Shown here piece by piece: positions 38,981-50,864 of a stretch of 64,000 bases of DNA. The stretch lies in contig CM082585.2 of assembly GCA_040954595.2 (NCBI GenBank), forward strand, positions 11,470,001 through 11,534,000. Direction: 5' to 3'. Positions within the stretch are counted from its first letter, which is position 1, and every line of letters begins with the position of its first letter. The notes under the pieces are model-generated. The model ran no database searches. It worked only from the letters and a program-made list of their open reading frames with translations, and had not been told where the DNA came from. The stretch comes from Balanoglossus misakiensis. Its lineage: Eukaryota; Hemichordata. A program made the translations under genes and the position numbers.

Positions 38981-39104
38981 TGTGGATATTTGCCACACGT
39001 CTCTGGATATTTGCCACATGACTGTGGATATTTGCCACATGTCTATGGATATATAGCCACATGTCTATGATATTTGTCACATGACTGTGGATATCCTCCA
39101 CATA
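38981..39104. repeat. Hairpin-forming minisatellite, unit about 18-23 bp
   Basis: About five and a half degenerate copies of TGTGGATATTTGCCACATG followed by a short TCTA or AC linker. Each unit is itself an inverted repeat (TGTGG...CCACA), so the array could fold into serial hairpins. The later copies are more diverged (TATAGCCAC, TTTGTCAC, CCTCCACA). It is not a CRISPR array, because there are no unique spacers. Confidence 0.85.
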
Positions 39105-39545
39105 TCCATGAAGTGGCAATAAAATGGCGTGATATGATCATTTCATGAAGACAGGTGTATATTGGGGTTATACACAAAATACAACCATGTGTGGAGATTG
39201 ACTCGATTTGTGAGGTATTGGTCTTGCCCGTTACACCATGCACAGCACTCTCATCCATATAAGCAGCCATATTTTGTGAACAACCCTATATTAAGAAATA
39301 AAGATTTGCCGATATATTGAGATTTTTCGATAACCTTTGACCACAGGTGAACTTTCTTGACTTAACAACCACCTTCGGGCACACCTGCACAACTTTTGGC
39401 TGGCAACAAGTGCGCCGTAAATCGTTCGACCAGTATTTTATCGGTCAGAAGTGACGCTCTAAGTGCATTGGGCGCAGAAAGTATTCAGAAATTGAAGTGC
39501 CTGGTGCCAATAGATTAGATTCTCCAATGTTCAAGAGTCCTGGTG

Positions 39546-39622
39546 GTTGCCACGGTGTCTTACGTACTCTGTTGTAGTCGGCCAGATTTTGGGATTTGTC
39601 TAATCACAGTCACCATGGTGAC
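39546..39622. promoter_or_regulatory. Pair of RFX X-box motifs
   Basis: GTTGCCACGGTGTC at 39546-39559 is followed 50 bases later by the perfect 14-base palindrome GTCACCATGGTGAC at 39609-39622. The second fits the symmetric RFX consensus at every position. Two such motifs within 77 bases suggest a cooperative element; this is inferred. Confidence 0.42.
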
Positions 39623-39777
39623 AATGATAAACCGTACCCTCCATGTAAAAATGAAGGGGAGCTCATGGCAGTCGGAGACATTGCCGTTCAGATGCACAGT
39701 CATTTCAATTTTCTCTGGATAATAAAGTCACTCGCTTTTGATGTTATTTTGGCTATTTTGATGTGGCTCATGTGAAA

Positions 39778-39848
39778 TACAGTCAAACCCATGTTAGTGG
39801 CCACCTCTGTCTAGTGGAAACTTGTCTATAGGAGACCATTTCTGAACT
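39778..39848 (-). repeat. Interspersed TATATAG-type repeat, copy 2 (inverted, truncated)
   Basis: The plus strand starts TACAGTCAAACCC and continues into TTAGTGGCCACCTCTGTCTA. Read on the minus strand it ends GTGGCCACTAACATGGGTTTGACTGTA, matching the terminus of the copy at 33797-33951. The interior is diverged (CTATAG in place of TATATAG). Confidence 0.6.
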
Positions 39849-40849
39849 CCACAACACCCTGAGAAATCTTGCATGGCTAGGCATTGTATGGCAGGACATT
39901 CTTGTGATATATAACAAGCAACTTGTGGCCGGTCGTGTTTAAATGGCACAAAAGTTACAATGGTTTATTTTATTCAATTCTGCACCTATTCTAGCTTCAT
40001 TCAAAGCTTGACTTGTATAACCAAGTCTCGTGAGATCTCACAGGCAGAAAATCATCTATTTGCAGTCAGGAATCCCTTACTGATGAATGTTGTCAATGTG
40101 ACAATCCCCGAAGCCATTGATTGTCACTGACTTCCTTTATTTTTCACACCTATTTTTAGATAACTCCATGATTGACAGCCAATGTCGATTCATAACGGTC
40201 GTAATGATCAAGACTTTCTACGAATCAACACGTTAAATTTTTGTGAAAAGACATAGATATTTTGATTTCAAAAGAGGCCATTGCCAAGATACGTGTATTT
40301 AAAGCTGGTTCATAACATGCCGAAAATGTTGACTATACCGGTACACTGCTCTCTGTTGTCGAGTTTGTCAAAGATTAGAAAATGCCATCCCCATCAGATT
40401 CTTTAAGGAAGATATAAGACCAGCACATTTGCTGATACATAGAATGAAAAATAGTGTAATATATTCAAATAGCAGGATGTGTTTTTTTATATAAGATCAA
40501 ATAATTAAATGGATCTGTGATATACTGTATGATAGATGAATTGCTTGTTCAATGCTTAATTCCCCACATAGAAGAGATTTCATCTGTTTGGATTTTGATA
40601 CAATGCTAACAAACTTCAAAATTTCATTGGATAGAGAAAGGTTCTGATTAGCAGCTGGGCTGTGTCTTGTACTGTCGTAAAATATCGCCAAACGAGATTG
40701 AAAAGGAAAATAAGGGGAAAAAGTGGCGCTGGGCAATTGAATCGTAATGGGCCGGCAGAGTGGGGAAAACTGATGAAAGTTTATCCTTTATTGGTTACTT
40801 TAGGACGTCTGTATGCAAAGGTATATTGTCCCATTGGGAACAGTCATCT

Positions 40850-41160
40850 ATGCTGTCAACGCATTGACAAATGAACAGAGTAATCACTGATGATACATTG
40901 CAGATTCGGCGCATTGAACGGGAAAAATTAATTGGTCACGGCCTTTTCAGTCCTTGTGAACACGTGTAAATCTCGGATCATTTTTTCCCCGGGAACACGA
41001 TAGCCAATTAAAAAGTTACATCTTTGGTGCAGGGAGGTGGAACGCCAGGGAAAGCATTGAGTCATGTGAAATGGACAGGAACAAGCCCAAGTATTATTAG
41101 GCCATGGGTTTGTTGGGCTGATTATTCACACCAATAAAGGTTGATTGCTTTTACTGATCA
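40850..41160. promoter_or_regulatory. Weak candidate enhancer
   Basis: Contains AATTAATTGGTCACGG near 40926, GATAGCCAATTAAAAAG near 41000, a CACGTG E-box near 40963 and TAATCACTGATGA near 40882. The homeodomain and CCAAT-like words are denser than in the surrounding block. Conservation is untested. Confidence 0.2.
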
Positions 41161-42609
41161 TATTGAAGACCTCTGTGATATCCAGGACATGAATGTAGCT
41201 CTTGTGTGCATCTATACATGCACGCCCAGATAAAAATAAACTTGTATGGGTATATTTTGCACTTTATGATTGCCAGTCGTATAAAGACCTACGCTGAATT
41301 GACTTTGTGGAAAGTTTTTTTTTATTCATGCCCAATCCCAATGATGAAATTTTATTTTTGTAAAGTTAATTTCAAGGTTGTCTCTGCTCAGCCATGAAGA
41401 TGGGGAGATTGTCTGAACTTGGATTTGAGTTAATGAATTAATGGCAGTCAGTCAATCAATCATGAAGAATACCGCAATTCATAATATGCATGACCCTTTG
41501 ATTGATTTGGAGGAGAAATTACAGTGCTTCACACCTCAATAAATAAAAAACAAACCAGAAATTTTTGTTGCATGGTTTGTGTGAGAAAATCTATGGATTA
41601 ATGTCTTCCACTGATATGATTTTGAAAAAACTTTTACGGTTAAAATATCACGCACATTTATGTCTTTCACATAAAATCATTTGACAACAGGGATTGACAA
41701 GTCACCATCTTTTCACGGGCCAGATGATGTCAGTGACTTTTAGCGGGAAACAAAAAGCACCACCATGGCTATTTTTGTTTGAGATGACAATAAAAAAACT
41801 CTGTAAATCCATTGATCGGTGGCAGCCAACTCAGTCAAACAAGATCACGCAAACAGTATGGCTATACATTCAATAAAGTAGCTCCGGTAATGTTGATTTT
41901 TGCAATTCTTGTGAACAACTAGTTTTTAAGATCTTTTCAGAGGACCTTAAATAAGTTTAATTTGGCCAAATTGGACAATTCTGAAGGTCCTTTCTTGTCC
42001 TGAATGTTTGTCCCTAAGGGGTGTCTGGCCTTAAATAGAACTGAGGCGTTCAGTTTGGGTTTTTTTATGACTTTTGTAACTGATCAGAATGCAAAGACTG
42101 GTAAATGAAGCGATGTGTAACCACAAAGGGTCGTAAAGTTTGTGTGATTTTGTGAATAGCTGAAAAAAGGTGTCGAGTGATAAGAGCCCTCGATAAACTG
42201 AACAGTTCTGTGAAATTTTCAAATGGAGTGCTTTTCTTGAAAACTGAACAGTTTTGAGTTTAATTGGTAATGGATCTGGGCAAAGATTCATGGATCTCTT
42301 CTGAAGTGACACTCATTGACAAAACATTTTTGAGTTACTGTGGGAGAAACTTGACCTGAAAACAGTTCAGAAAGTTCTTTTTTTTTCTGAATTTCTTGGC
42401 CAACAGTCCAAAGTATAGCTTCATAAGCTGAAATTGACATTTTTTCATCAGATTGGAATTGTTGGATTATTTTGACAAGCGTCAAGTAGATCATATCAGA
42501 TTGTAGGGTGATTATGACAATTAAATTTCAGAATTTAAACTTGAGCTAGATGGTGTAAAAGTCAAAGATCTGATATTGATGGTTATAGACACTAACTCTT
42601 TATGTTCTG

Positions 42610-43150
42610 TCAGACAGGAATATATCGTTGATAGTGGAGTAATTGAGACCAATATTGGAAGTGACGCCGAACAAGTCTCCTGCCAGCCATTTACGCCGAG
42701 AAGTCACTAGGGATTTGTGTGTGTGTTGATATAAATGCACATCGCATTCAGCTGTGTAATCGCTGCGTTTGGTGTTGATTCCGGCACAAGACAAGAAATG
42801 ATGTAAGTACAATACCGTACATTAAAAAAGAACCTGACTGCCACATCCAACAAAGTCCATGTTTTTTTTTATTTAAAAAAAGTCGGAAATTTAATTTGCG
42901 CGGATTGAATTCCGAGTTTGTGCATCAAATTGGCTCTGATGAAGAGCTTGAATAAGATGGAAGAGGAAGCTGGGCTAATCAGTGGCATTAGCATAAAATA
43001 ATTTTGGCAAAGTTGGGTGTTAATTCCCAGCGATTGTCAGCGCGAGAGACAGGGCATGACTGGGGATGAATTTAATGCATATAGATGAGACGGACTCCGA
43101 ATGAGGCGATTTTTACAACTGTCTGTTGCTTACCAAAAGAGGACAGCCAC
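42610..43150. promoter_or_regulatory. Weak candidate enhancer
   Basis: A CpG-normal patch with ordered developmental words: GGAGTAATTGAG, GTGTAATCGCTGCG, GGGCTAATCAGTGGCATTAG (42973-42992) and TTTAATGCATATAGATG. A splice-donor-like ATGGTAAGT-type word near 42801 was considered, but the preceding sequence has stops in all plus frames. Confidence 0.2.
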
Positions 43151-44799
43151 TTGTCAAAAGCCAAACAGGCAATTTAAAGAGTGGGAAGAAAAATGGTCCC
43201 AGTTGAGTTGTGAAAGAGCATGCGGTGAAGTATTGTGGAATTGACGGAGTTAAAACTCTGTCATTCCATAGTTTACTTCCTCAATCAAATTTATGGCACT
43301 CCAAAGGATATTTGACACTAAATAAGGACAAGCACCCTCATTTCTCATAATTTTCAAGTACAGTATAAATATTTTTCTATCCAATCTTGGATTTATGCTC
43401 TCTTAAGTGTTTGATTGTTGGCCAGGGAGAACATTCCTGAACTCAGCTAGCACACATGATTCTAGGCACCGCAGTCACTCAGTCAGTCCTTGTGATATCG
43501 AAAGTTTGTGTATGTTTCTGCGTGACACTGACACATGGATGTGCATTGCTTGTTAACTTCAGCCACCATTTCATGATCAATAAATACAATTAGTATTTGC
43601 AAAGACATAAAATTGAATGTTTCTAATGTAATAATGTAATTGGTTTAGACCTTCTACATCACTGGTTTATTTATAGACAATAGGATTGTATAATCAGGTC
43701 CACGTATTGACACGTTATGATCATAATTACTCTATTCAAAAAATTAATTTTTGAAAAGACTTATATTCCCATTAGTCTTAGACAATACGGTCAACCGGCA
43801 ATGTTTAAAAAAAACACAGAAAAATGTTGTGAAGCTGTGTTCTGTTGTAGATCTGATGTGAATACTTTATGATGTGTTTTCAAACGATTTCCACACAAAG
43901 CTTGAAAGAGCAGAGAATTTGATTGACATGCAGTTTTTCAATGAAAACTTTGAGGATGAGGTCCAATATTCTGTGTCTGAAAGTTGAGGAAAACACTGAT
44001 CTGTCAGAAAGCCCTCTAAAAGTTGAAAATACCAGAAAGGTTATATATCTAGCATTTGGGAGATGTGTGTTTGATGGCAGGTACCGTACTTTCCTTGTGT
44101 TTATGTTTTTGTTGAATCCATGACAGATTGTTCAGATTTCAGTTCAAAAGTGACAGATATTTGGCTAATTAGGCATTTTCAAGACCTCAATGTGACCTTA
44201 CATCCTGGTACTTTTGCCCTAACCAATCCACCAGTTTGATTGAGAACTCCATGGTAGCCAATCATATTCACAGAGTTCAGAAGTGAATTGCTACTCTGAC
44301 TCAAAAATGTTCAAATTTGTTTGCATTTTTCTCTCTAAAAATGGTGAAGATTGGAGACAGCCTGTCGACAAAAGTACTTGGATGGAAGGTCACGTCGAAG
44401 TCATGGAAATGGCTATAAAATTAGGAATCCATGAAATCAGAATATAATTGAATAATCAAAAGTGTATTGTTTTTCATAAGGGTCTGAAATATTTCCTAGG
44501 AATGGATTTTTAATAATCAAACTTTTTATGTATCTATGTCATTATGATATTCACTGAAAAAGTACTTTCAGATAAAAAAAAAATGGAACTGTCACTCAGC
44601 AAATTCTGTCTGTTTTTCACAAAAACTGACAATTGATCGCTTTCTTTGCCATAATGCCTTATAATACAACCAAGTTGCTTTTCATTTGCATCAATATCTT
44701 GACACACTTTGGTTTTTTCACATCAATTCGCGCAACAAGAGGAGACTTTGGAGAAAAGTGGTATTTCACACAAAAACGCCACAAACCTATCAATGACTA

Positions 44800-45250
44800 A
44801 CAACCCTCTGTTATGACAACTGCACTCCGAAGTCACGGAAAATCTCAGTTAATTACCGAGTCTCACCGCGGAGAGCATGGCGACAGAATTGCCCCCCTAC
44901 CAGGCCCAATGCACCCTAGAGCGCATCTCGATTTTTCACACTGCCGTAATATCAATAATTTCGACTCATGGGGCGAGACGACAGATGCACACAATAGATT
45001 TTAGTCTTATTGGCATGTACACAATTATTCCAAAGCTGAGTAACAGTTCTGTTTTGCCAGGCTCAGAAATAAAACGAGGGAGAAAAAAAAAGACATCGTA
45101 TCACTCGCACAGAACTTGAGAGCATTTCAAAAAACTCCTCAGTGAAAACTAATTTGCATATCTTTGATTGACAGGTACAAGTTCTGCTAGAAGCATTCTC
45201 CTCCAATGAAAACGCAACAGAAGAATTTCACAATAAAAGCTAAACTTGTA
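44800..45250. promoter_or_regulatory. Candidate enhancer with octamer and PBX-MEIS composite site
   Basis: A CpG-containing island in CpG-poor DNA. It holds TTAATTA at 44849-44855. At its right end are a perfect POU octamer ATTTGCAT (45152-45159) and, five bases on, the canonical PBX/PREP-MEIS decamer TGATTGACAG (45165-45174). Octamer and TGATTGACAG together within 23 bases are characteristic of vertebrate neural and branchial enhancers. Another octamer lies just outside at 44684-44691. Overlapping plus-strand frames are not recognisable proteins. Confidence 0.38.
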
Positions 45251-45753
45251 AACTCTCACACATAAATATCATACCATCTGATGTGAGAATGATTCATCAA
45301 AAATGAGGTTTCTGTGCCTGCAACCTGTCACTGGTGACCTGCATAGCATTTGATTTATAACTTTATGCCAAAGTTTTCTGAGGACAAAAAGTTGTGATAT
45401 ATCAGTATTTATTAATTTTGTTTTAGTTTCAGAATTGTTTTGAGGATGGGAACGGCAAAGTGCATGTTGCGTGGTTTTATTGGACAGAGAAGGTTTCAAG
45501 CAGATGGATGATGTGGTGGTCATCGTAGTCAGGACAGAAATGGTAGTGCAGACGGTCACTCTTGGTTGACATCAATGCCACCATCATTGACAGCATGCCA
45601 GCTCCATTTATCCAAATGGAAAGTTTGCAAACAAGGTATTTGAGAAAGTTGTTCACAGTAAACAACAACTATAATGAACTTGTGATGGTGTGTGTCTAAA
45701 TAGATGCTGATCAGTCGGAATGAAAAAGAGTCGCCGTTTCTTTTCTTTCCTTC

Positions 45754-45772
45754 TTTTTTTTTTTTTTTTTTT
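45754..45772. repeat. Poly-T tract
   Basis: About nineteen T residues following a TTTCTTTCC-type pyrimidine tract. It gives a Lys-rich spurious frame on the minus strand. Confidence 0.88.
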
Positions 45773-46779
45773 GTCGTTTTCGGTGAATTCAACTGTAATT
45801 ACCATGCCCAGATAAGTGTTTTGCCACAATGCAACAGATTGTGGAAGTTCAGCGATGCAAAGACTGCTAAATACAGCAATAAAAGTAAAAGAGATGCTTT
45901 TGTTGGCCATTAAAACCCTGTGAGCATTGTTCTTGCATGCATGACGGACCAGCTAGTGTTTGGGAGTTGATAAACAACAAAGACACACCGATCTTGCCGG
46001 CAGCATCTTTTCTCAACCTTTTTTACACGCTTGAATCCGAATTGGGGAGATTTATTGTTATGTATGTGGAAGGCACCGACCTTTACTCTCTTATTTTGTA
46101 AAGACCAAACACCACCGATTGTGGACTTGTTTTCCATACCATCTTTCTTTTTTTTGTTTGGCGTGCACGGTAGTTTGCTAGGAACAAAGCCAGCAGTCAA
46201 TTTTTGTCAATTGTGTGACATGAAAGTGCATAGACTACATTTTGCCCTGTGTCGTTCTGCTGTGTCTTGTGTCAAAAGCCCGGCAGACACCATTTTGTTG
46301 GTCGACAGTTTTGATGCGTGTATGTTTTTGTCACAGGCTGTTTTATTCAAGTCAAGTGTTGAGTCTGAACAGCTACACATTTCCACTTGTGTCACCGATT
46401 GAAAACACACAGAAAGAGAGAAGAAAAAAATTATGGAAATGAGCACAAGTAGGTTTTGTTGGCCTCATGATGTTCGACTATTCACAATTCGACATTTTCA
46501 GTTGCTTTTGCATTATGCCCTGTGAAAGGGGACTACTTTGAGGTTTTCCAATGTATTTGTGTCTTTTGTTCAACCTCATAGCCAGTTTAATGCGCGTTCA
46601 AAAGTATGTAAAGAAATGAATTATTCTCAGCCAGTGACCTCCCTACAATAAGTTCTTTCTAATAACCAGTTACACTCGATCCATTGCACATATACCTCCA
46701 TTGTGGTCCTCTTCCCCCCCCTCCCCACCGCATCTGTGCCAATCACCAACCAAACAGAAAGGCCCTCCGCGCTTAGCCT

Positions 46780-46980
46780 GTTTCCAAGGCGACACATTGT
46801 GAGCAGTTTTTTCGATGGGTTTAGGGAAAATGTGTTCAGACAAAAAACGGGCAAAATGGTGCGTTTTAGCGGGATTAAGGCAAGGAATTGCCAGTCGATC
46901 CCTATTTCCATTAAGTTCTTTTCCATGACAGCTAGGGGAACAATTGTCCATCGCATCATAAGAAATTAATCTTGAAAGAT
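46780..46980. promoter_or_regulatory. Candidate enhancer: X-box, K50 homeodomain, MEIS and SOX words
   Basis: An X-box-like GTTTCCAAGGCGAC (46780-46793), GGATTAAG (46872-46879), a MEIS-type TGACAG (46926-46931) and AACAATTGT (46939-46947), then AAATTAATC. The balanced composition with normal CpG contrasts with its surroundings. Confidence 0.3.
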
Positions 46981-48853
46981 GTAGACTTGATCAAATTAGG
47001 AGAAGTCTCATATGTCGATTACATTACAGTTTATACGTTTGATTGTCATAGAGAACCACAAAATCTCACCGAAAGTTTAATAGCAAATTGTTCTCAGCAA
47101 AAATACTGTTGAGAAAATTCATGGACACATTTGTCGTATATAAATACCGGTATATGATAATACATCTATAACTACCCGAGCACAGTAGCAGTTGCTCTGT
47201 ATACTCTTTGTGGCCATTTTTTTTTTATTTAAGAAGCTCAGTGGAACATACTTGTTGTGCAAAATCGGTGAAAGAAGATTACAATCCTCGCAAATATCTG
47301 TCACAATTTTGACTGATATGCCCTTTCAAATTGTTACTTTCACAAAGTTTAAGTGCGATGAAATGTTGATAGTGAAGCTAGCCTAGAGGCATAGGGCGTG
47401 GATATGGTCACTGCTCTCCATATGCTGTAGTGGTACATTCAGAAAATGGACAGAGGTGATGGATATTTCTCTCACAGCTTCACTCAAAATAATTTCATCA
47501 TTTATTCAAAAACACCTTCACAGTTATCAGCAACCACTTATCATGTCACAGAGTCTTAATCGTTTCCTTTCACATCTGTTTTTGGATACTTCAAGGTTTG
47601 TGCATTAAAAAGAAATTTACGCGGGAAAACATGAACTGAAATCCAACCACAAGGAGAATAAAAATTCTTCTCTTTTCTAATAAAAAATACATTCGCAATT
47701 CCAAAAGTTTGTGATGAAATTATGGCATGTGAAGCAAAGATTTTCAATATGGCATTTAATGCTGTCAAGCTGGCCGTGCCTCTTGGGTGATTTTTATCAA
47801 AAACACCTCAAATTATTTTGAGAATGGTTGAAAGATTTGGGGGGGAAATGCCGATGGATTGATCAATTAATAAATGCCCTGCGTAATGCACACTCTCAAG
47901 AATGACAGATCGCTGTTGACGTGTATGGAATCCTTAGAGAAAAATAGAAAACGCAGTCGTGTTATTATTACAAGAATTATGGGTTTATTATAGTAAAGAC
48001 AGTATTTATGGAGTATTTTGACTAGTGTGCTGGCCCGAGCCCATTCATCAATCTATACCATATGCCTCACAAGGCTGCTGTCCACAAAAGAACGTCATTT
48101 CTGAATACATTTCAACATACCGTCGAATTCAGGTGCTACAAGATTTACAAAGCTCGCTGTAAATTGCGAATTTCCCCTTTGAAATCTTTGCTTGACAACA
48201 AAATTAATAAATGCGTGCTAAAACATGTATCATTTCCGCGACATTGTCCCTGCCGATTGTTGGAAACAATATCTGTGTATTAGTGATACGAGCGATTATA
48301 ATTACTGGCTTGTTACTTTGTGTGGTTTTTATTTGCGGTATAATAACGTGGAGGAGATAAAAGGAAAGAGAACAATGAGCAGCAGAATAGATCAATATTG
48401 GGCCGTATTCAGTCCACGCAAATGGAAAGTGGCAACAGAGTTAAGATTCTGAATTAACTCTGATTTCTTTCACCGTCTGTGTGCGGTTTGTTTGTTCGTT
48501 AGATGATTACATGTCTGAGCGTGCGTATCACTCATATCTCGGTTCTCTCCTTGCCATCGTCTCTGGCTGTTTCTCTGTGTGTGTGTCACTGTCTGTGTCT
48601 CCATCTGTATCACTGTTTGTCTCTGTCTCTCTGGTCACATCAGACTGAGATGTAAGCTGTCATCACTGTTGTATCTCATTTGACATATCTGCATTTCCTG
48701 ATGTCACTCAGTCTACTAGTTTTCCATTTCCACTTACCCACAATTCAGTGCTCAATAAGTCAGGGTTAGACTCACTCAAATGTTCCTGTCCTAAGTAGGC
48801 CAAGGCTAATCCTTGTAATCCCTGTTTTCCTGTATAAAGACATCTCTGGCATT

Positions 48854-48932
48854 TCATCCATCCATCCATATCCATCTATTAGTCCATCAGTCCATCCGTC
48901 AGTCCATCCATCCATCCATCCATCCATCCACC
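48854..48932. repeat. (CATC)n tetranucleotide microsatellite
   Basis: TCCATCCATCCA repeats with ATCTATTAGTC interruptions in the middle and a pure run at 48902-48930. Confidence 0.93.
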
Positions 48933-50054
48933 CTGCTGCACCAAAATATCCCCCACTCCATTAATATTAATATTGAATTACTTTGTAGCCCTAAAACTGA
49001 ATTTCTGATTCTTTTAGGACTTTCAAACAGCAAATAAAATACAAACTCAACAGAAACTTTAATTCTCATGGGCCCATCAAACAGAAACACCAACTAAACC
49101 AAAAAAATGCGCTCTAAACATCTGTACCATGGAATTATGCATTTAATAACAAAAAAACTGTTAATTGCAACCATTGTGTCATTTAATTATAGAACACTAC
49201 TAATTGACCCATTGTGATAATTCAGAGAAAGTGCGAGGTCATCGTTTATGGACGGATTTTATATATAGATTATCTGATAATCAATGATGTTTTTCTATGA
49301 AAGGTGTGATGTAACATGAATAGACTAGTTTGTACATCAAACACAGTGGTGTTCAGATAAGTAGTGTTTATATTCTCAAATTATATAGATTGTAAATATG
49401 ATTTTAGGATAATGAGGGAAGCAAACTAGTTTTTATCCTGTTTAATGACATTAAGGACAAGGGCCGTAGCAGCTGGGAGACATTATGAAGGGCTGTTTGT
49501 AAAAATGTGGAAGACAGCTGTGGATTGTGTCAGTCTGAAAGAATTTGTACGGAATTTTTGTTGAAAGTTTAATATCTTAATTATTAAAAATTTTCTGAAT
49601 TTTGAAAAATATTGCAACATTGATGTACACATTAAAAGTAATATTTCGAGATATCTGGGCAATGGTTTTTATCAGAATAAGAGCAATTTTCTCTGATGTA
49701 AGCTAAGGTGTTTATTTTTAAGACTCAGGCCTTGGGCTAAAAAAAGACATCAGGCATCTGGTCTTTTTTAAAATGACCAATACAGCAAATTAACAGTGCT
49801 CAAAAAGTGTTTGTTGTCTCTACTTTCTCTCAAAGTTTTGACATCATTGGTTCCTATTTGACCTGAGTTCTCATCCAATTAAACCAAAGATCAACTTCCT
49901 AGCAAAAGCAGATAATTTTGAGAAGTGAAATGACTCCACAGTTTACCATTAGTGTTAAGACGAGATTTACGACAATGAAGTGTCAGTTATGTCACAGTGT
50001 CAAATTTTTTCATCCCGTCATCACAACTTTCACCACATAAAAATCAACATTGGT

Positions 50055-50068
50055 GTTTCCATGGCAAT
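50055..50068. promoter_or_regulatory. RFX X-box-like motif
   Basis: GTTTCCATGGCAAT matches the RFX consensus except for the final base and one left half-site position. It lies about 300 bases before the DR1 pair. Confidence 0.33.
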
Positions 50069-50375
50069 AGGCATCCACATTATCTTGACCTCTGTCACTA
50101 TATGTGATAATTTCTGATTTATAACCTGAGAATCGTCATAAAGGCTGTCCCATCACATATGGTGTGTTAATGGTATTCAATCTCGGGTTTCCTCATACAA
50201 AAGTATTGCCAAAAATGCATATTTATTGTAAAATACATTTCTGATGGAGCTCAGCTGGGGGAATTTGATTAAAAGTATAAAAAAATTCCCGCAGAACCCC
50301 CCAAATTCTTGTCGTTCATACTTTAAACACCAGATGTACTTGTTCGTACAAATGATATCTCATTCCATACACTTG

Positions 50376-50404
50376 TGACCTGTGACTTACATGACCTCTG
50401 ACCC
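50376..50404. promoter_or_regulatory. Tandem pair of DR1 nuclear-receptor elements
   Basis: TGACCT-G-TGACTT (50376-50388) and TGACCT-C-TGACCC (50392-50404) are two direct repeats with single-base spacers, three bases apart and in the same orientation. DR1 is the preferred element of HNF4, COUP-TF/NR2F and RXR dimers. COUP-TFs are neural regulators in all bilaterians. Adjacent to the homeodomain-rich segment at 50430-50690. Confidence 0.48.
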
Positions 50405-50429
50405 AGTGCAAAGCTCTCGTTTTTTTACT

Positions 50430-50690
50430 TCACAACATACACACCTTCAGTAAAACATTAATCAGCCAATTGAATTTAGCGTCTATTACCGAGATAAAAA
50501 GGATGAACGTTAAACAGGAAAAATTACTGCAGATTGGACAATTACTGTCGTGAAGCGCTGTTAAGAAGCCAATCGCGGAGGAGATAATTGGAATTTGTTC
50601 ATTATGAAGGTTTAGAGCCCCAGCTGGTCCCATGTGTTGCTCAGAATTTCACACTTTCAAATTAACTTTGCGTTAGTTCAAAGATGGGTG
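50430..50690. promoter_or_regulatory. Candidate enhancer, homeodomain-rich
   Basis: TAATC at 50459-50463 is followed by CCAATTGAA, ATTACCGAG, GGACAATTACTG, AGCCAATCGCGG, GATAATTGGAA and TCATTATGAAGG within about 160 bases. The texture is that of conserved developmental non-coding DNA, and the DR1 pair sits directly on its left edge. A minus-strand open frame overlaps it (50430-50633) but is unrecognisable. Confidence 0.36.
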
Positions 50691-50784
50691 CTTTCCTTCT
50701 TGGCGTTTTTTTGGGAAAGAGAGAAAGTGAACATCTTGCTGATGTTTAATAATAAACTGAAAAATAACATTTAGGATAAAATTT

Positions 50785-50864
50785 GTATTTATTTATTTAA
50801 CTATCTATCTATCTGTCTGCATGTCTGTTTGTCTGTCTGTCTGTGTCTTTCTATTTATCTATTA
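50785..50864. repeat. Compound (ATTT)/(CTAT)/(CTGT) microsatellite
   Basis: TATTTATTTATTTA passes into CTATCTATCTAT, then CTGTCTGTCTGT with interruptions and back to CTATTTATCTATT. It is related in composition to the array at 61626-61717. Confidence 0.88.

Larger units (their letters stand above)
33952..44799. other. CpG-poor non-coding DNA, possible introns
   Basis: No complete gene is recognised. The region continues the CpG-poor texture. It holds two splice-flanked short segments (37897-37962, 38177-38258), a hairpin minisatellite, a second TATATAG-type repeat, a pair of X-boxes at 39546-39622 and a canonical PBX/MEIS site TGATTGACAG at 40169-40178. Segments 40850-41160 and 42610-43150 look enhancer-like. 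The frame at 35008-35217 lies in sequence that reads like an old repeat but has no second copy here. Confidence 0.45.

Noticed and set aside
38981-39104. CRISPR array
   Set aside because: Eukaryotic context, very short degenerate units and no unique spacers.
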